64,000 nucleotides of DNA, taken from the NCBI RefSeq assembly GCF_900112025.1, contig NZ_FOKL01000006.1, positions 124,001 through 188,000 of the forward strand, written 5' to 3'. The stretch is from Janthinobacterium sp. 344 (GTDB lineage Bacteria; Pseudomonadota; Gammaproteobacteria; Burkholderiales; Burkholderiaceae_D). Numbering within the stretch: the first letter of the stretch is position 1; each line of letters opens with the position of its first letter. Both the position numbers and the translations under genes were made by a program. Positions 25,980 to 34,518 of the stretch are shown piece by piece. A model generated the notes under the pieces. It was not told the origin of the DNA. It ran no database searches and worked only from the letters and a program-made list of their open reading frames with translations.

Positions 25980-27722
25980 TTAATGTGAGTGGCGCGGCAC
26001 GGCGGAACCGCGATTGCCGACCAGGAAGTCGAAATCGCAGCCTTCGTCGGCCTGCAACACGTGTTCGATGTACAGCTGCTGGTAGCCGCTCTTCGGTCCG
26101 GGCGCGCTGCCCAGTGCGCGGGCCGCCAGGCGCTCGGCGATTTCCGCATCGCTGATGTCGATGTTCAGGCTGCCGGCGTGGCAATCGAGGGCGATCATGT
26201 CGCCATCTTTCACAATCCCCAGCGGACCGCCCGCCATGGCTTCCGGCGCCACGTGCAGGACGACGGTGCCGTAGGCGGTGCCGCTCATGCGCGCATCCGA
26301 GATGCGCACCATGTCGGTGATGCCTTGCGCCAGCAACTTCGGCGGCAAGCCCATGTTGCCCACTTCGGCCATGCCCGGGTAGCCTTTCGGGCCGCAGTTC
26401 TTCATGACCAGCACGGAGTTCGCGTCCACATCCAGATCCGGATCGAGGATGCGCGATTTATAGTGCTCGAAATCCTCGAAGACGACGGCCTTGCCGCGGT
26501 GCTGCATCAGGTGCGGCGAGGCGGCCGACGGTTTCAGCACGGCGCCGCGCGGCGCCAGGTTGCCGCGCAATACGCAGATGCCGCCATCGGCCAGCAGCGG
26601 GTTGTCCAGCGTACGCACCACTTCATCGTTGTAGATCGGCGCTTCGACGCAGTTGTCCCACAGCGACTTGCCGTTGACGGTCAAGGCATTCTTGTGCGGC
26701 AGCAAATCGCCTTCGCCCAGGCGGCGTATCACGGCTGGCAAGCCGCCCGCGTAGTAAAACTCTTCCATCAGGAAACGGCCCGACGGCAGCAGGTCGACGA
26801 TGGTCGGCGTGCCACGGCCCACACGGGTCCAGTCTTCCAGTTCCAGGGGCACGCCGATGCGTCCGGCAATGGCTTTCAGGTGGATCACGGCATTCGTCGA
26901 GCCGCCGATGGCGGCGTTGACCTTGATGGCGTTTTCAAACGCTTCGCGCGTCAACACTTTCGACAGGCGCAGGTCTTCGTGCACCATCTCGACGATGCGG
27001 ATGCCCGACATGTGCGCCAGCACGTAGCGGCGCGAATCGACGGCGGGGATGGCGGCGTTGTGCGGCAGGGACGTGCCCAGCGCTTCGGCCATGCTGGCCA
27101 TGGTCGAAGCCGTGCCCATGGTGTTGCAGGTGCCGGCCGAGCGCGACATGCCCGATTCGGCCGACATGAACTGGTGCAGGGTGATCGATCCCGCCTTCAT
27201 CTGCTCGTGCAGCTGCCACACGGCGGTGCCGGAACCGATGTCCTTGCCATTGAGCTTGCCGTTCAGCATGGGGCCGCCGCTGACGACGATGGTGGGAATG
27301 TCGACGCTGGCCGCGCCCATCAGCAATGCCGGCGTCGTCTTGTCGCAGCCGACCAGCAGCACGACGGCGTCCATCGGGTTGCCGCGGATCGATTCTTCCA
27401 CGTCCATCGAGGCCAGGTTGCGCGTCAGCATGGCTGTCGGGCGCAGGTTCGACTCGCCGTTCGAGAAGACGGGGAATTCCACGGGGAAACCGCCCGCTTC
27501 CAGGATGCCGCGCTTGACGTGTTCGGCCAGCTGGCGGAAATGGGCATTGCAGGGGGTCAGTTCGGACCAGGTATTGCAGATGCCGATGATGGGCTTGCCA
27601 TGAAACTCGTGGTCAGGTATGCCCTGGTTTTTCATCCAGCTGCGGTACATGAAGCCGTTCTTGTCCTGCGAGCCGAACCACTCGGCAGAGCGCAGGGCTA
27701 CCTTCTTTTTTGTCTCAGACAT
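25980..27722 (-). CDS. araC: IlvD/EDD-family sugar-acid dehydratase, probable L-arabonate dehydratase
   Basis: 580 residues from the ATG at 27722, with GGAG at -9; upstream open frame is not translated. IlvD/EDD motifs: GICNTWSELTPCNAHFRQLA, DAVVLLVGCDKTTPALLMGA, SAGTCNTMGTASTMASMAE and GPKGYPGMAEVGNMGLP. The three cysteines at the usual positions would hold a 2Fe-2S cluster. The family includes branched-chain dihydroxyacid dehydratases, but the neighbours and 580-residue length fit pentonate dehydratases. araC here is the pathway name for arabonate dehydratase, not the AraC regulator. It is first in its operon, 60 bases after the promoter at 27784. Confidence 0.9.
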   Translation of the reverse strand: MSETKKKVALRSAEWFGSQDKNGFMYRSWMKNQGIPDHEFHGKPIIGICNTWSELTPCNAHFRQLAEHVKRGILEAGGFPVEFPVFSNGESNLRPTAMLTRNLASMDVEESIRGNPMDAVVLLVGCDKTTPALLMGAASVDIPTIVVSGGPMLNGKLNGKDIGSGTAVWQLHEQMKAGSITLHQFMSAESGMSRSAGTCNTMGTASTMASMAEALGTSLPHNAAIPAVDSRRYVLAHMSGIRIVEMVHEDLRLSKVLTREAFENAIKVNAAIGGSTNAVIHLKAIAGRIGVPLELEDWTRVGRGTPTIVDLLPSGRFLMEEFYYAGGLPAVIRRLGEGDLLPHKNALTVNGKSLWDNCVEAPIYNDEVVRTLDNPLLADGGICVLRGNLAPRGAVLKPSAASPHLMQHRGKAVVFEDFEHYKSRILDPDLDVDANSVLVMKNCGPKGYPGMAEVGNMGLPPKLLAQGITDMVRISDARMSGTAYGTVVLHVAPEAMAGGPLGIVKDGDMIALDCHAGSLNIDISDAEIAERLAARALGSAPGPKSGYQQLYIEHVLQADEGCDFDFLVGNRGSAVPRHSH

Positions 27723-27783
27723 GCAATTCTCCTGGTTGTGCCATGCCGGATCTAATGTCGTCAGCCCGGGCAGCGATGTTGGG

Positions 27784-27852
27784 ATACTAAAGAATCCTGC
27801 CATGCCTTTCCAATCAATTTTTAATGCGTTCCGATATCGAAAACGATATTGG
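27784..27852 (-). promoter_or_regulatory. Arabinose-locus operator/promoter, copy 2 (catabolic operon)
   Basis: Read on the minus strand: CCAATATCG (27852-27844), GATATCG (27838-27832), TTGATTGG (27817-27810) and -10-like TAGTAT (27789-27784). The heptamers start 12 bases apart, the second is 22 bases from the 8-mer, and the 8-mer is 21 bases from the -10. The layout is typical of a LysR site with an upstream recognition palindrome and a promoter-proximal activation half-site. Confidence 0.75.
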
Positions 27853-27864
27853 CATGCAGTAATG

Positions 27865-27897
27865 AAAACGCCCTGCGAGCGCGTGGCGGCAGGGCGT
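27865..27897 (-). terminator. Intrinsic terminator after the aldose 1-epimerase gene
   Basis: ACGCCCTGC and GCAGGGCGT form a 9-bp stem, followed on the minus strand by TTTTC. It lies just beyond the epimerase stop and just before the operator of the next operon, so it separates the two transcription units. Confidence 0.7.
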
Positions 27898-27918
27898 GGG
27901 CTAGGTGGAGGGCGGCGC

Positions 27919-28995
27919 TTACTCGGCGGAAAAGCGGTACACCGTTTCCGTCCGATACTCCTCACCGGGACGCAGGATGGTATCCGGGAAATGTTCCTGG
28001 TTCGGCGAGTCCGGGAAATGCTGGGTTTCCAGGCACAGCGCGCCGCGGTAGCTGATGGGGCGCAGCTTGCCGTACTGGCTGCCGTCGAGGAAATTGCCCG
28101 TGTACAGCTGCACGCCGGGCTCCTGCGTGTACACCTGCATGCTGCGGCCCGAGGCGGGATCGCGCACGGTGGCCGCCAGGTTCAGCAACTGACCTGCCTT
28201 TTTATTCAGCACGAAGTTGTGGTCGTAGCCGCGGCCGATGCGGATCTGCTCGTGCGGCAAGTCGATGCTGTCGCCGATGATGGTGGGCTGGCGCAAGTCG
28301 AACGGCGTGCCGGCCACATCCGCCAGCTCGCCGGTCGGAATGGAACCGGCATCGACGGGCGTGTAGCGGTCCGCGTTGATCGACAGCTCGTGGCCCAGGA
28401 TATGGCCCTGCCCCGCCAGGTTGAAATAGCTGTGGTTGGTCAAGTTGACGGGCGTGGCCTGGTCCGTCACGGCGTGGTAGCGCAGGCTCAGCGCGTTGTC
28501 GTCGTCCAGCTCGTAGACGATGGTCACGTCCAGCCGGCCCGGATAGCCGTCTTCGCCGTCGGGGCTGCTGCGCCTCAGGGTCACGCCCACCGCGTCTTCC
28601 TTGGTGAACGGCTCCGCCTGCCACATGACCTGGTGAAACCCTTGATTTCCGCCGTGCAGGTGATTCGGCGCGTTGTTCACGGCCAGCTGATAGTCCTTGC
28701 CATCGAGGCGGAAGCGCCCCTCGGCGATGCGGTTGCCGAAGCGCCCGACGACGGCGCCCAGGTAAGCTCCATTGTGCAGATACGGCTCGATGCGCTCGAA
28801 ACCGAGCACCACGTCGGCCAAGGTGCCGTCGCGGTCCGGCACGTGGATTTCGCTGATGATGGCGCCAAAATCGAGCACTTTGACTTGCATGCCCTGGCGG
28901 TTGGTCAGGGTGAAGGCGCTGACGTGGGCGCCGTCGGGCAAGACGCCGAACGGTGCTTGCGTCACTGAGACAGAAGCGGAATCAACTGAGGTCAT
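27919..28995 (-). CDS. galM: Aldose 1-epimerase (mutarotase)
   Basis: 358 residues from the ATG at 28995. A longer frame exists but would overlap the GH43 gene by 44 bases. GalM motifs: ADVVLGFERIEPYL, GAVVGRFGNRIAEGRF, NHLHGGNQGFHQVMW with catalytic His, LTNHSYFNLAG with the second His, and the catalytic Glu in the YTQEPGVQLYTG region. It interconverts sugar anomers after import, here supplying the form used by the dehydrogenase. It is third in an operon with the GPH symporter and the cytosolic GH43. Confidence 0.92.
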   Translation of the reverse strand: MTSVDSASVSVTQAPFGVLPDGAHVSAFTLTNRQGMQVKVLDFGAIISEIHVPDRDGTLADVVLGFERIEPYLHNGAYLGAVVGRFGNRIAEGRFRLDGKDYQLAVNNAPNHLHGGNQGFHQVMWQAEPFTKEDAVGVTLRRSSPDGEDGYPGRLDVTIVYELDDDNALSLRYHAVTDQATPVNLTNHSYFNLAGQGHILGHELSINADRYTPVDAGSIPTGELADVAGTPFDLRQPTIIGDSIDLPHEQIRIGRGYDHNFVLNKKAGQLLNLAATVRDPASGRSMQVYTQEPGVQLYTGNFLDGSQYGKLRPISYRGALCLETQHFPDSPNQEHFPDTILRPGEEYRTETVYRFSAE

Positions 28996-29011
28996 GGCGT
29001 GGGGTCCAGGT

Positions 29012-29959
29012 TTACAGGGTCGATGAACGGCCAAACACGGGCATGCCTTGCGCATCCCAGCGCAGCGGCTTCACAAAGGTATGGCGGTCCGGGTTCCACA
29101 GGGGGTCGCCAACGATTTCCGTGTAGGTGCGGGCATGGTACACCAGCAACACATTGTCCCCATCGTCGGCCGTCGTAAAGCTGTTGTGGCCGGGGCCGTA
29201 GATGCCGTGCTCGTAGCAGGTGGCAAACACGGGCTCGGGCGATTTCGTCCACGCGGCGGGGTCGAGCAGGTCGGCCGATTCGTCGGCCCACAGCAAGCCC
29301 ATGGCGTAGTTTTCATCCGTGGCGCTGGCGGAATAGCTGATGAAAATCTTGCCGTTGCGTTTCAGCACGGACGGCCCTTCATTGACCCAGAAGCCGCGGA
29401 TTTCCCAGTCGAATTCCGGCTTGCTCAGCATCACGGGCGGGCCGCCCAGCTGCCACGGCGTGGCCATCGGCGCGATGTACAGGTTCGAGTTGCCCTCGAT
29501 GGCGACATCCTTCTGCGCCCACAGGTAGTACAGCACGCCGTCGTGCGTAAACGTGGTGGCGTCGAGGCAGAAGGTGTCGATGCCGGTGTCGATCTGGCCC
29601 ATGAATTCCCACTCGCCCTCGAGCGGGTTGGCGTTGGTGTTGCGGATCGCATACATGCGGTGCTGGAACAGTTTATGTTTGATGTCGCGGCTCGGCGCGG
29701 CGGCGAAATACACATACCAGGCGCCCTGGTTGAAGTGCAGCTCCGGCGCCCACACCAGTTCGCTGTACGGGCCCGTGTCCGGCTTGTGCCAGACGGCGAC
29801 TTGCTGCGCATCGGCCAGGCCGGCGATGCTGTCGGCGCGGCGCAGCTCGATGCGGTCGTACTGGGGCACGGAAGCCGTAAAGTAATAATAGCCGTCGCTG
29901 TGGCGGTAGATGTGCGGGTCGGCACGCTGTTCGATCAGCGGGGTCAGTATTTCACTCAT
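29012..29959 (-). CDS. Cytosolic GH43 exo-arabinofuranosidase
   Basis: 315 residues from the ATG at 29959; a GTG two codons earlier is possible. There is no signal peptide, unlike the other GH43 proteins of the locus. Catalytic motifs: EQRADPHIYRHSDGYYYFTA with the base Asp, CLDATTFTHDG with the second Asp, and VNEGPSVLKRNGKIFISYSA with the Glu. SELVWAPELHFNQGAWYVYF is typical of exo-1,5-alpha-L-arabinofuranosidases such as the Streptomyces avermitilis enzyme. Together with the symporter gene upstream, it suggests that short arabino-oligosaccharides are imported intact and cut inside. Confidence 0.87.
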   Translation of the reverse strand: MSEILTPLIEQRADPHIYRHSDGYYYFTASVPQYDRIELRRADSIAGLADAQQVAVWHKPDTGPYSELVWAPELHFNQGAWYVYFAAAPSRDIKHKLFQHRMYAIRNTNANPLEGEWEFMGQIDTGIDTFCLDATTFTHDGVLYYLWAQKDVAIEGNSNLYIAPMATPWQLGGPPVMLSKPEFDWEIRGFWVNEGPSVLKRNGKIFISYSASATDENYAMGLLWADESADLLDPAAWTKSPEPVFATCYEHGIYGPGHNSFTTADDGDNVLLVYHARTYTEIVGDPLWNPDRHTFVKPLRWDAQGMPVFGRSSTL

Positions 29960-29997
29960 ATTCACTCACTTAAAAGTAGTTAGGTCTACAACCGTCC

Positions 29998-31350
29998 TCA
30001 CGCGGCAACAAAGCCGCGCTTGTGCATTTCCGACTTGACGCCGCTGTAGTACGCATCGCTGATGCGGTACTTGAACATCAGCAAGCCCATCAGCAAGTGG
30101 AAGAAGCCGGGGATGACCGACAGCATCAGGGCGATGCCGTTCAGGGCGAATTGCGTCTGCTCATGGTTCGGCTGGTAGTCGAAATACGACAGCAGCATGC
30201 CGACCAAAAAGCCCGCCACGGCCATGCCGGCCTTCTGGCAGACGGAGATGCCGCCAAAGGCGAAGCCGGACACGCGCTTGCCCGTCTTGACTTGACCGTA
30301 ATCGATGGTCTCGGCGATGGCCGACCAGAACACGGGCGCATGCAAGTCCACCACGAAGGACAGCAGGAAATACAGGGCGAAGGCCAGCACGGTATCGCTC
30401 GGTTTGACGAAGAAATAAATCGCCAGGCTGATCAGGGCGACGCCGATCTGCGAGTAGCGGAACAGCTTGACCTTGCAATAGAACTTGGTGATCCACGTCG
30501 AGGCGACCATGGCCAGGATGGCCGCCACCACGCCCGTGGTCAGGAAGGCGGCCACTGTTTCCGTGTCGCCGCCCAGGTAGTATTTCGCGTAATAGATGGC
30601 GACGGAACCGCGCACCACGTAGCCCACCGTGCCCGTGACGCACACGCCGCACAGCACCAGCCATTGGTCATTTTTCAGCAGCACGCGCAGCTGCGCCATC
30701 AAGGACTGTTTTTCCACCACGTGGACGACCCGCTCGGTGGTGGTGAAATAGCAGAACAGGAACAGGGCCACGCCCATCACGGCCATCACGGCCATGGCCG
30801 CCTGGTAGCCGACGGCCGGGTTGCCGCCGCCCCAGCGCTGCGACAGGACGGGCACGACGATGGTGACCATGAAGGCGCCGATCTTGGCGAAGAACAGGCG
30901 GTAGCCGTTGGCGGACAGGCGCTCGTGCGGGTCGCTGGTGAGGCCGCTGATCAGCGAGATGTAGGGAATGCCCACGCCAGCCGTCATGATGGTCATCAGG
31001 ATATACGTGAAATATGCCCAGATGAGCTTGGCGTCATAGCCCCATTCCGGCGTGGTGAACACGAAAAACACGCTGACGCCGAACGGCACTGCCAGCCACA
31101 ACAGATACGGGCGGTAGCGGCCCGAGGCGAAGCTGTAGCGGTCGGTGATCTGCCCCATGACGAGGTCGGCGATGGCGCCCACCACTTTCACGGCCACGAA
31201 CAGCAGGGCCAGGTCGGTGGTTTTCAAGCCGTAGATATCGGTATAGAAAAAGGTGATGATCAGCATCATCGACGAGATGACGACATTCAGCGCCATGTCG
31301 CCGGCGCCGAAGCCGACCTTTTCAACGGTAGATAATTTTTGCGTCTCCAT
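29998..31350 (-). CDS. GPH-family sugar:cation symporter
   Basis: 450 residues with about 12 membrane helices. The GPH (glycoside-pentoside-hexuronide) signature is seen as GFGAGDMALNVVISSMMLII at the start, GQITDRYSFASGRYRPYLLW in loop 2-3 and ETIDYGQVKTGKRVSGFAFG in the second half. Relatives import pentosides and oligosaccharides with Na+ or H+. It heads the operon symporter-GH43-epimerase. The 195-base gap to the TonB receptor gene holds a family A repeat, so it may have its own promoter, which I could not identify. Confidence 0.88.
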   Translation of the reverse strand: METQKLSTVEKVGFGAGDMALNVVISSMMLIITFFYTDIYGLKTTDLALLFVAVKVVGAIADLVMGQITDRYSFASGRYRPYLLWLAVPFGVSVFFVFTTPEWGYDAKLIWAYFTYILMTIMTAGVGIPYISLISGLTSDPHERLSANGYRLFFAKIGAFMVTIVVPVLSQRWGGGNPAVGYQAAMAVMAVMGVALFLFCYFTTTERVVHVVEKQSLMAQLRVLLKNDQWLVLCGVCVTGTVGYVVRGSVAIYYAKYYLGGDTETVAAFLTTGVVAAILAMVASTWITKFYCKVKLFRYSQIGVALISLAIYFFVKPSDTVLAFALYFLLSFVVDLHAPVFWSAIAETIDYGQVKTGKRVSGFAFGGISVCQKAGMAVAGFLVGMLLSYFDYQPNHEQTQFALNGIALMLSVIPGFFHLLMGLLMFKYRISDAYYSGVKSEMHKRGFVAA

Positions 31351-31463
31351 GCTTTCCGTCCATTCTTTTTATGATGAATCGTGCCTGACTGCCTGATTTA
31401 CAACGCAAGGCGCGTTGCCGGCCGAAACCATGGCAACGCCCTTGGATACTGCTTTTTTCACTC

Positions 31464-31551
31464 ATGTAAAACGTTCAGGGCAAGGCGCGTTGCCGAAGAC
31501 AGTACGAGGAGTACGGCGAGGCAAGGCAACGCAGCCATGGACGTTTTACAT
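31464..31551. repeat. Dispersed palindromic element, family A copy 3
   Basis: Ends ATGTAAAACGT and ACGTTTTACAT are an 11-base inverted repeat. The middle holds GAAGACAGTACG and GTACGGCGAG as in copy 2, plus GGCAAGGCGCGTTGCC. The right end covers the stop codon of the TonB receptor. A half-copy (AACGCAAGGCGCGTTGCC) precedes it at 31399-31416. Confidence 0.85.
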
Positions 31552-34212
31552 TTTCCAGCGTAAAGACAGGCCGACCGTGCGGTCATAGCGGCGCGTATCG
31601 CGCGCATATACGCCAGGGTCGTTCCAGTAATCCTTGAACTTGGTATCGAGCAAGTTATTCCCATCGAGCGTGAGGGTGAACTGGTCGTTGAGCTTGTACG
31701 ACAGCGAACCGTCGAGCTGGGCGGTGGCCGCCACTTTCAAGTCCAGGCCGGGGCCGCCCTGGTTGTAGCTGTCGATGAATTTCGAGCGCCAGTTGTAGGC
31801 CAGGCGGCCCGACCACGCGTCTTTTTCGTACAGCACGACCAGGTTGTAGGCGTAGCGCGACACGCCCGTGATGGCATGGCTGCCCGTCTCGTCGTTGGTC
31901 TTGCCGCTCATGTAGGTGCCGTTGGCCTGCAAGCCCAGGCCGTTCAAGATGCCGGGCAAGCCGCCATAGAACTGCTGGTAGCCAATTTCCAGGCCCTGCA
32001 GCTTGCCGGCGGCCGTGTTGTACGGGCGGTCCACGTCATACACCTTGCCGCCGATGGTTTCGCTGGAGATGCGCTGCTGGATATAGCCGTCGAACTTGTG
32101 GTGGAACACGGTGGCGTTGACGGAACCGGCCGGCGCGAAATACCACTCCAGCGCGGCGTCGATATTGTCGCCTGTCACCGGTTTCAGATCCGGATTGCCG
32201 CCCGCGCCTGTCGCCTTCACCGTTTCCGTCGAGTTGACCAGGGCCACGCCCGGATTGAGCTGGGCAAAGCCGGGACGGCTGATGGTGCGGCCCGCCGCGA
32301 AACGGCCGATCAGGTCGGCGCGCAGCTTGATTTTTAACGCCACGCTCGGCAGCACGTCCGTGCTGGACGTGTCGCTGATGACGGGCGTATACACGCCATC
32401 TTGCGAACTGTTGCCTTGCAAACTTTGTTCCGTGCGCACCACGCGCACGCCCAAGGTACCATCGACGGGGTAGGCGCCCAGCTTGAAGGCGATCTTCGCC
32501 TTGCCGTAGATGGAATACGTTTTTTCCGTATCCTTGAAGAAGGAACCCGGATCGAGGGCGCGCGCGGCGCCGCTGCCCGTGATGGCTTCGCGCAGGGCGC
32601 CCGTATTGTTGATCAGGAAGCTGGCGCACGGCGTATACCACTGCGTCAAGCCATAGTTGGGGCCGCCGCTGGACATCGGTTCCGACAGGCAATTGAGGCC
32701 CGGAATCGAGGTCACGCTCTGGCGGTTGAACGGAAACGCGGCGCCGGACACGTCCGGTGATTCCGCATTGCCTTCAAAGCTCTTGATCGACTGCGCTTCG
32801 CGTTTCACGCCGCGCATGCCGACGCTGATTTCCTTGAAGAAGCCACCGGCGCTGGGCGTGTACGCCAGGTCGGCGCGCAAGTCGTTCGAGCTGCCTTCAT
32901 CCTGGCCGTAACGGTCGAAAAAGCCCTTCAAATAATAATTCGACGGGTCTTTCAGGTCGATGCCCGTGTAGTCGACGTTCAGGGTGCCGTTCAGATTGGT
33001 ATTGATGGTGGCGTTCGGCACCTGCGTGATGACGTCGAGGATGGGGTTGCGCCAGTTGAACGTACTTTTGGTGCTGGCCAGTTCCGATGTGAAACGCCAT
33101 TCCGGATTGATTTCCCACAAGCCGCCCACGGCGAACTGGTGCGTCTTCGATGCGCTCTTGTTCGCCTGCGTCGACATGATGGTGTTGACGTTAGTGGAGG
33201 TCAAGGTTTGCAGCTGGTCGGTGCCGGGAATCCTGGTGGCGGACACGGGCGTGCCCCACCATGGCAAGCCGACGAAATAATCGGATTCCGAGTCGAGCAG
33301 GAAACGCGTGGCCATGCCTTCCGCGTACAGTTCCACGTCGGCGTTGGGACGCCATTGCAATGCGGCATTGGCGGTGGTGCGGCGGCGGTCGCCCTTGATC
33401 GGCAGCAAGCCCACCTGGTCCGGCGCCGTCAGGCCCGGCGAAAAGTAACTCTTGTCCACAGGCGCCGTATTGAACGCGCGTTCCTCGTGGTAGCGGTGCT
33501 GCTGCTGCGACAGGCCGAACAGCGCGCCCACGTCGCCGATGCCCGTCTTCCAGCGGTTCGAGACCATGCCGCTGACGTTCGGGTCGGTGGCTTTCGATTT
33601 GTCGCTGTACATGGCGCGCGTGTTCACGCTGGCCGTGAAGTCCTTGAAATCGAACGGCCGGTTGGTGCGCACGTCGATGATGCCGGCCACGCCGCCCTCG
33701 ACCTGGTCGGCGCCCTGCGACTTGTAGACGTCGACGCGCTGCAGCATGGTGGCGGGAATGTCGGCCAGGTTGACGTAGCGGCCCGTGGTGGTGAACAGTT
33801 CGCGGCCGTTGAGCAGGGTCGTGACATCGCGCAAGCCGCGGATCATGACGGCGCTCGCCTCGCCCGAATCGCGGCGGATCTGGATGCCGGACACGCGCGC
33901 CAGGGTCTCGGCCACGTTATTGTCGGGAAATTTGCCGATGTCGTCGGCGACGATGGAATCGATGACCTGGTCCGAACGCATCTTGATCTGCTGCGAATTT
34001 TGCGCCGAACGCCGCACGCCGCTGACGGTCACGACGGACACCTCGGCCACGTCGGCCGCAGCTTGCGTACTGGCGCCAGCCGCCGCCGTCGCCTGCGCCC
34101 ACACCGAGGCTGAGCTCAGCAAGCCGATACCGGCCAGTGCCGCAACAGCTGCCTTCAAGGTGAATGGACGAGGGGAAATGGCCGCGAGCGGGCCGGTGGC
34201 GCTAGACATCAT
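31546..34212 (-). CDS. TonB-dependent outer-membrane receptor
   Basis: 888 residues from the first of two adjacent ATGs, with TGGAGATTC upstream. The N-terminal region to about 45 is a long signal peptide ending SVWA/QA. The plug follows: SDQVIDSIVADDIGKFPDNN, VAETLARVSGIQIRRDSGEA, VMIRGL and the second half QVEGGVAGIIDVRTNRPFDF. The barrel ends in LSLRWKM, without the usual final aromatic residue. This TonB subgroup (KFPDNNVAE) handles carbohydrates in Xanthomonas and Caulobacter. It likely takes up arabinan fragments. There is no SusD partner, as expected outside Bacteroidetes. Confidence 0.92.
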   Translation of the reverse strand: MMSSATGPLAAISPRPFTLKAAVAALAGIGLLSSASVWAQATAAAGASTQAAADVAEVSVVTVSGVRRSAQNSQQIKMRSDQVIDSIVADDIGKFPDNNVAETLARVSGIQIRRDSGEASAVMIRGLRDVTTLLNGRELFTTTGRYVNLADIPATMLQRVDVYKSQGADQVEGGVAGIIDVRTNRPFDFKDFTASVNTRAMYSDKSKATDPNVSGMVSNRWKTGIGDVGALFGLSQQQHRYHEERAFNTAPVDKSYFSPGLTAPDQVGLLPIKGDRRRTTANAALQWRPNADVELYAEGMATRFLLDSESDYFVGLPWWGTPVSATRIPGTDQLQTLTSTNVNTIMSTQANKSASKTHQFAVGGLWEINPEWRFTSELASTKSTFNWRNPILDVITQVPNATINTNLNGTLNVDYTGIDLKDPSNYYLKGFFDRYGQDEGSSNDLRADLAYTPSAGGFFKEISVGMRGVKREAQSIKSFEGNAESPDVSGAAFPFNRQSVTSIPGLNCLSEPMSSGGPNYGLTQWYTPCASFLINNTGALREAITGSGAARALDPGSFFKDTEKTYSIYGKAKIAFKLGAYPVDGTLGVRVVRTEQSLQGNSSQDGVYTPVISDTSSTDVLPSVALKIKLRADLIGRFAAGRTISRPGFAQLNPGVALVNSTETVKATGAGGNPDLKPVTGDNIDAALEWYFAPAGSVNATVFHHKFDGYIQQRISSETIGGKVYDVDRPYNTAAGKLQGLEIGYQQFYGGLPGILNGLGLQANGTYMSGKTNDETGSHAITGVSRYAYNLVVLYEKDAWSGRLAYNWRSKFIDSYNQGGPGLDLKVAATAQLDGSLSYKLNDQFTLTLDGNNLLDTKFKDYWNDPGVYARDTRRYDRTVGLSLRWKM

Positions 34213-34276
34213 GAATCTCCAGATATTGTATTGATATTTTTCTGCTGCTTGCATGTCGGACGCACGCTCGGCGTTT

Positions 34277-34345
34277 ATCTTAGGGGCTGGACGATAATCT
34301 CTCCAATCAATTTTTCCACTGTTTCGATATCAATTTCGATATCGG
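34277..34345 (-). promoter_or_regulatory. Arabinose-locus operator/promoter, copy 3 (TonB receptor)
   Basis: Minus strand: CCGATATCG (34345-34337), GATATCG (34331-34325; heptamer tops 12 bases apart), TTGATTGG (34310-34303) and -10-like TAAGAT (34282-34277). All distances equal those of copy 2, and this is the most symmetric of the three. The start codon is 65 bases downstream. Confidence 0.75.
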
Positions 34346-34518
34346 CTTCGGCAGCGCTTTGAAGGTTGTAAACCGACAACGGCAAGGGCGTCACGGGCCT
34401 GTCCGACACGCAGCTGCTCAAAAAAACGGCAGCGCTGGCGTGCAGCATGAAAACGCGAACAGGACTAAGCTCAAGGCGCAGCACTGCCACCCCACCCACC
34501 GCTTGCACAGGAGTTCGC

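Noticed and set aside
25980..27965. A 661-codon reading of the IlvD-type dehydratase
   Set aside because: The extra part would run through the operator and -10 region. The ATG at 27722 has a good ribosome site and gives the family length.
31399..31551. Insertion-sequence remnant between the TonB and symporter genes
   Set aside because: The inverted ends look like an insertion sequence, but there is no transposase fragment or target duplication, and the core is shared with three other family A palindromes.
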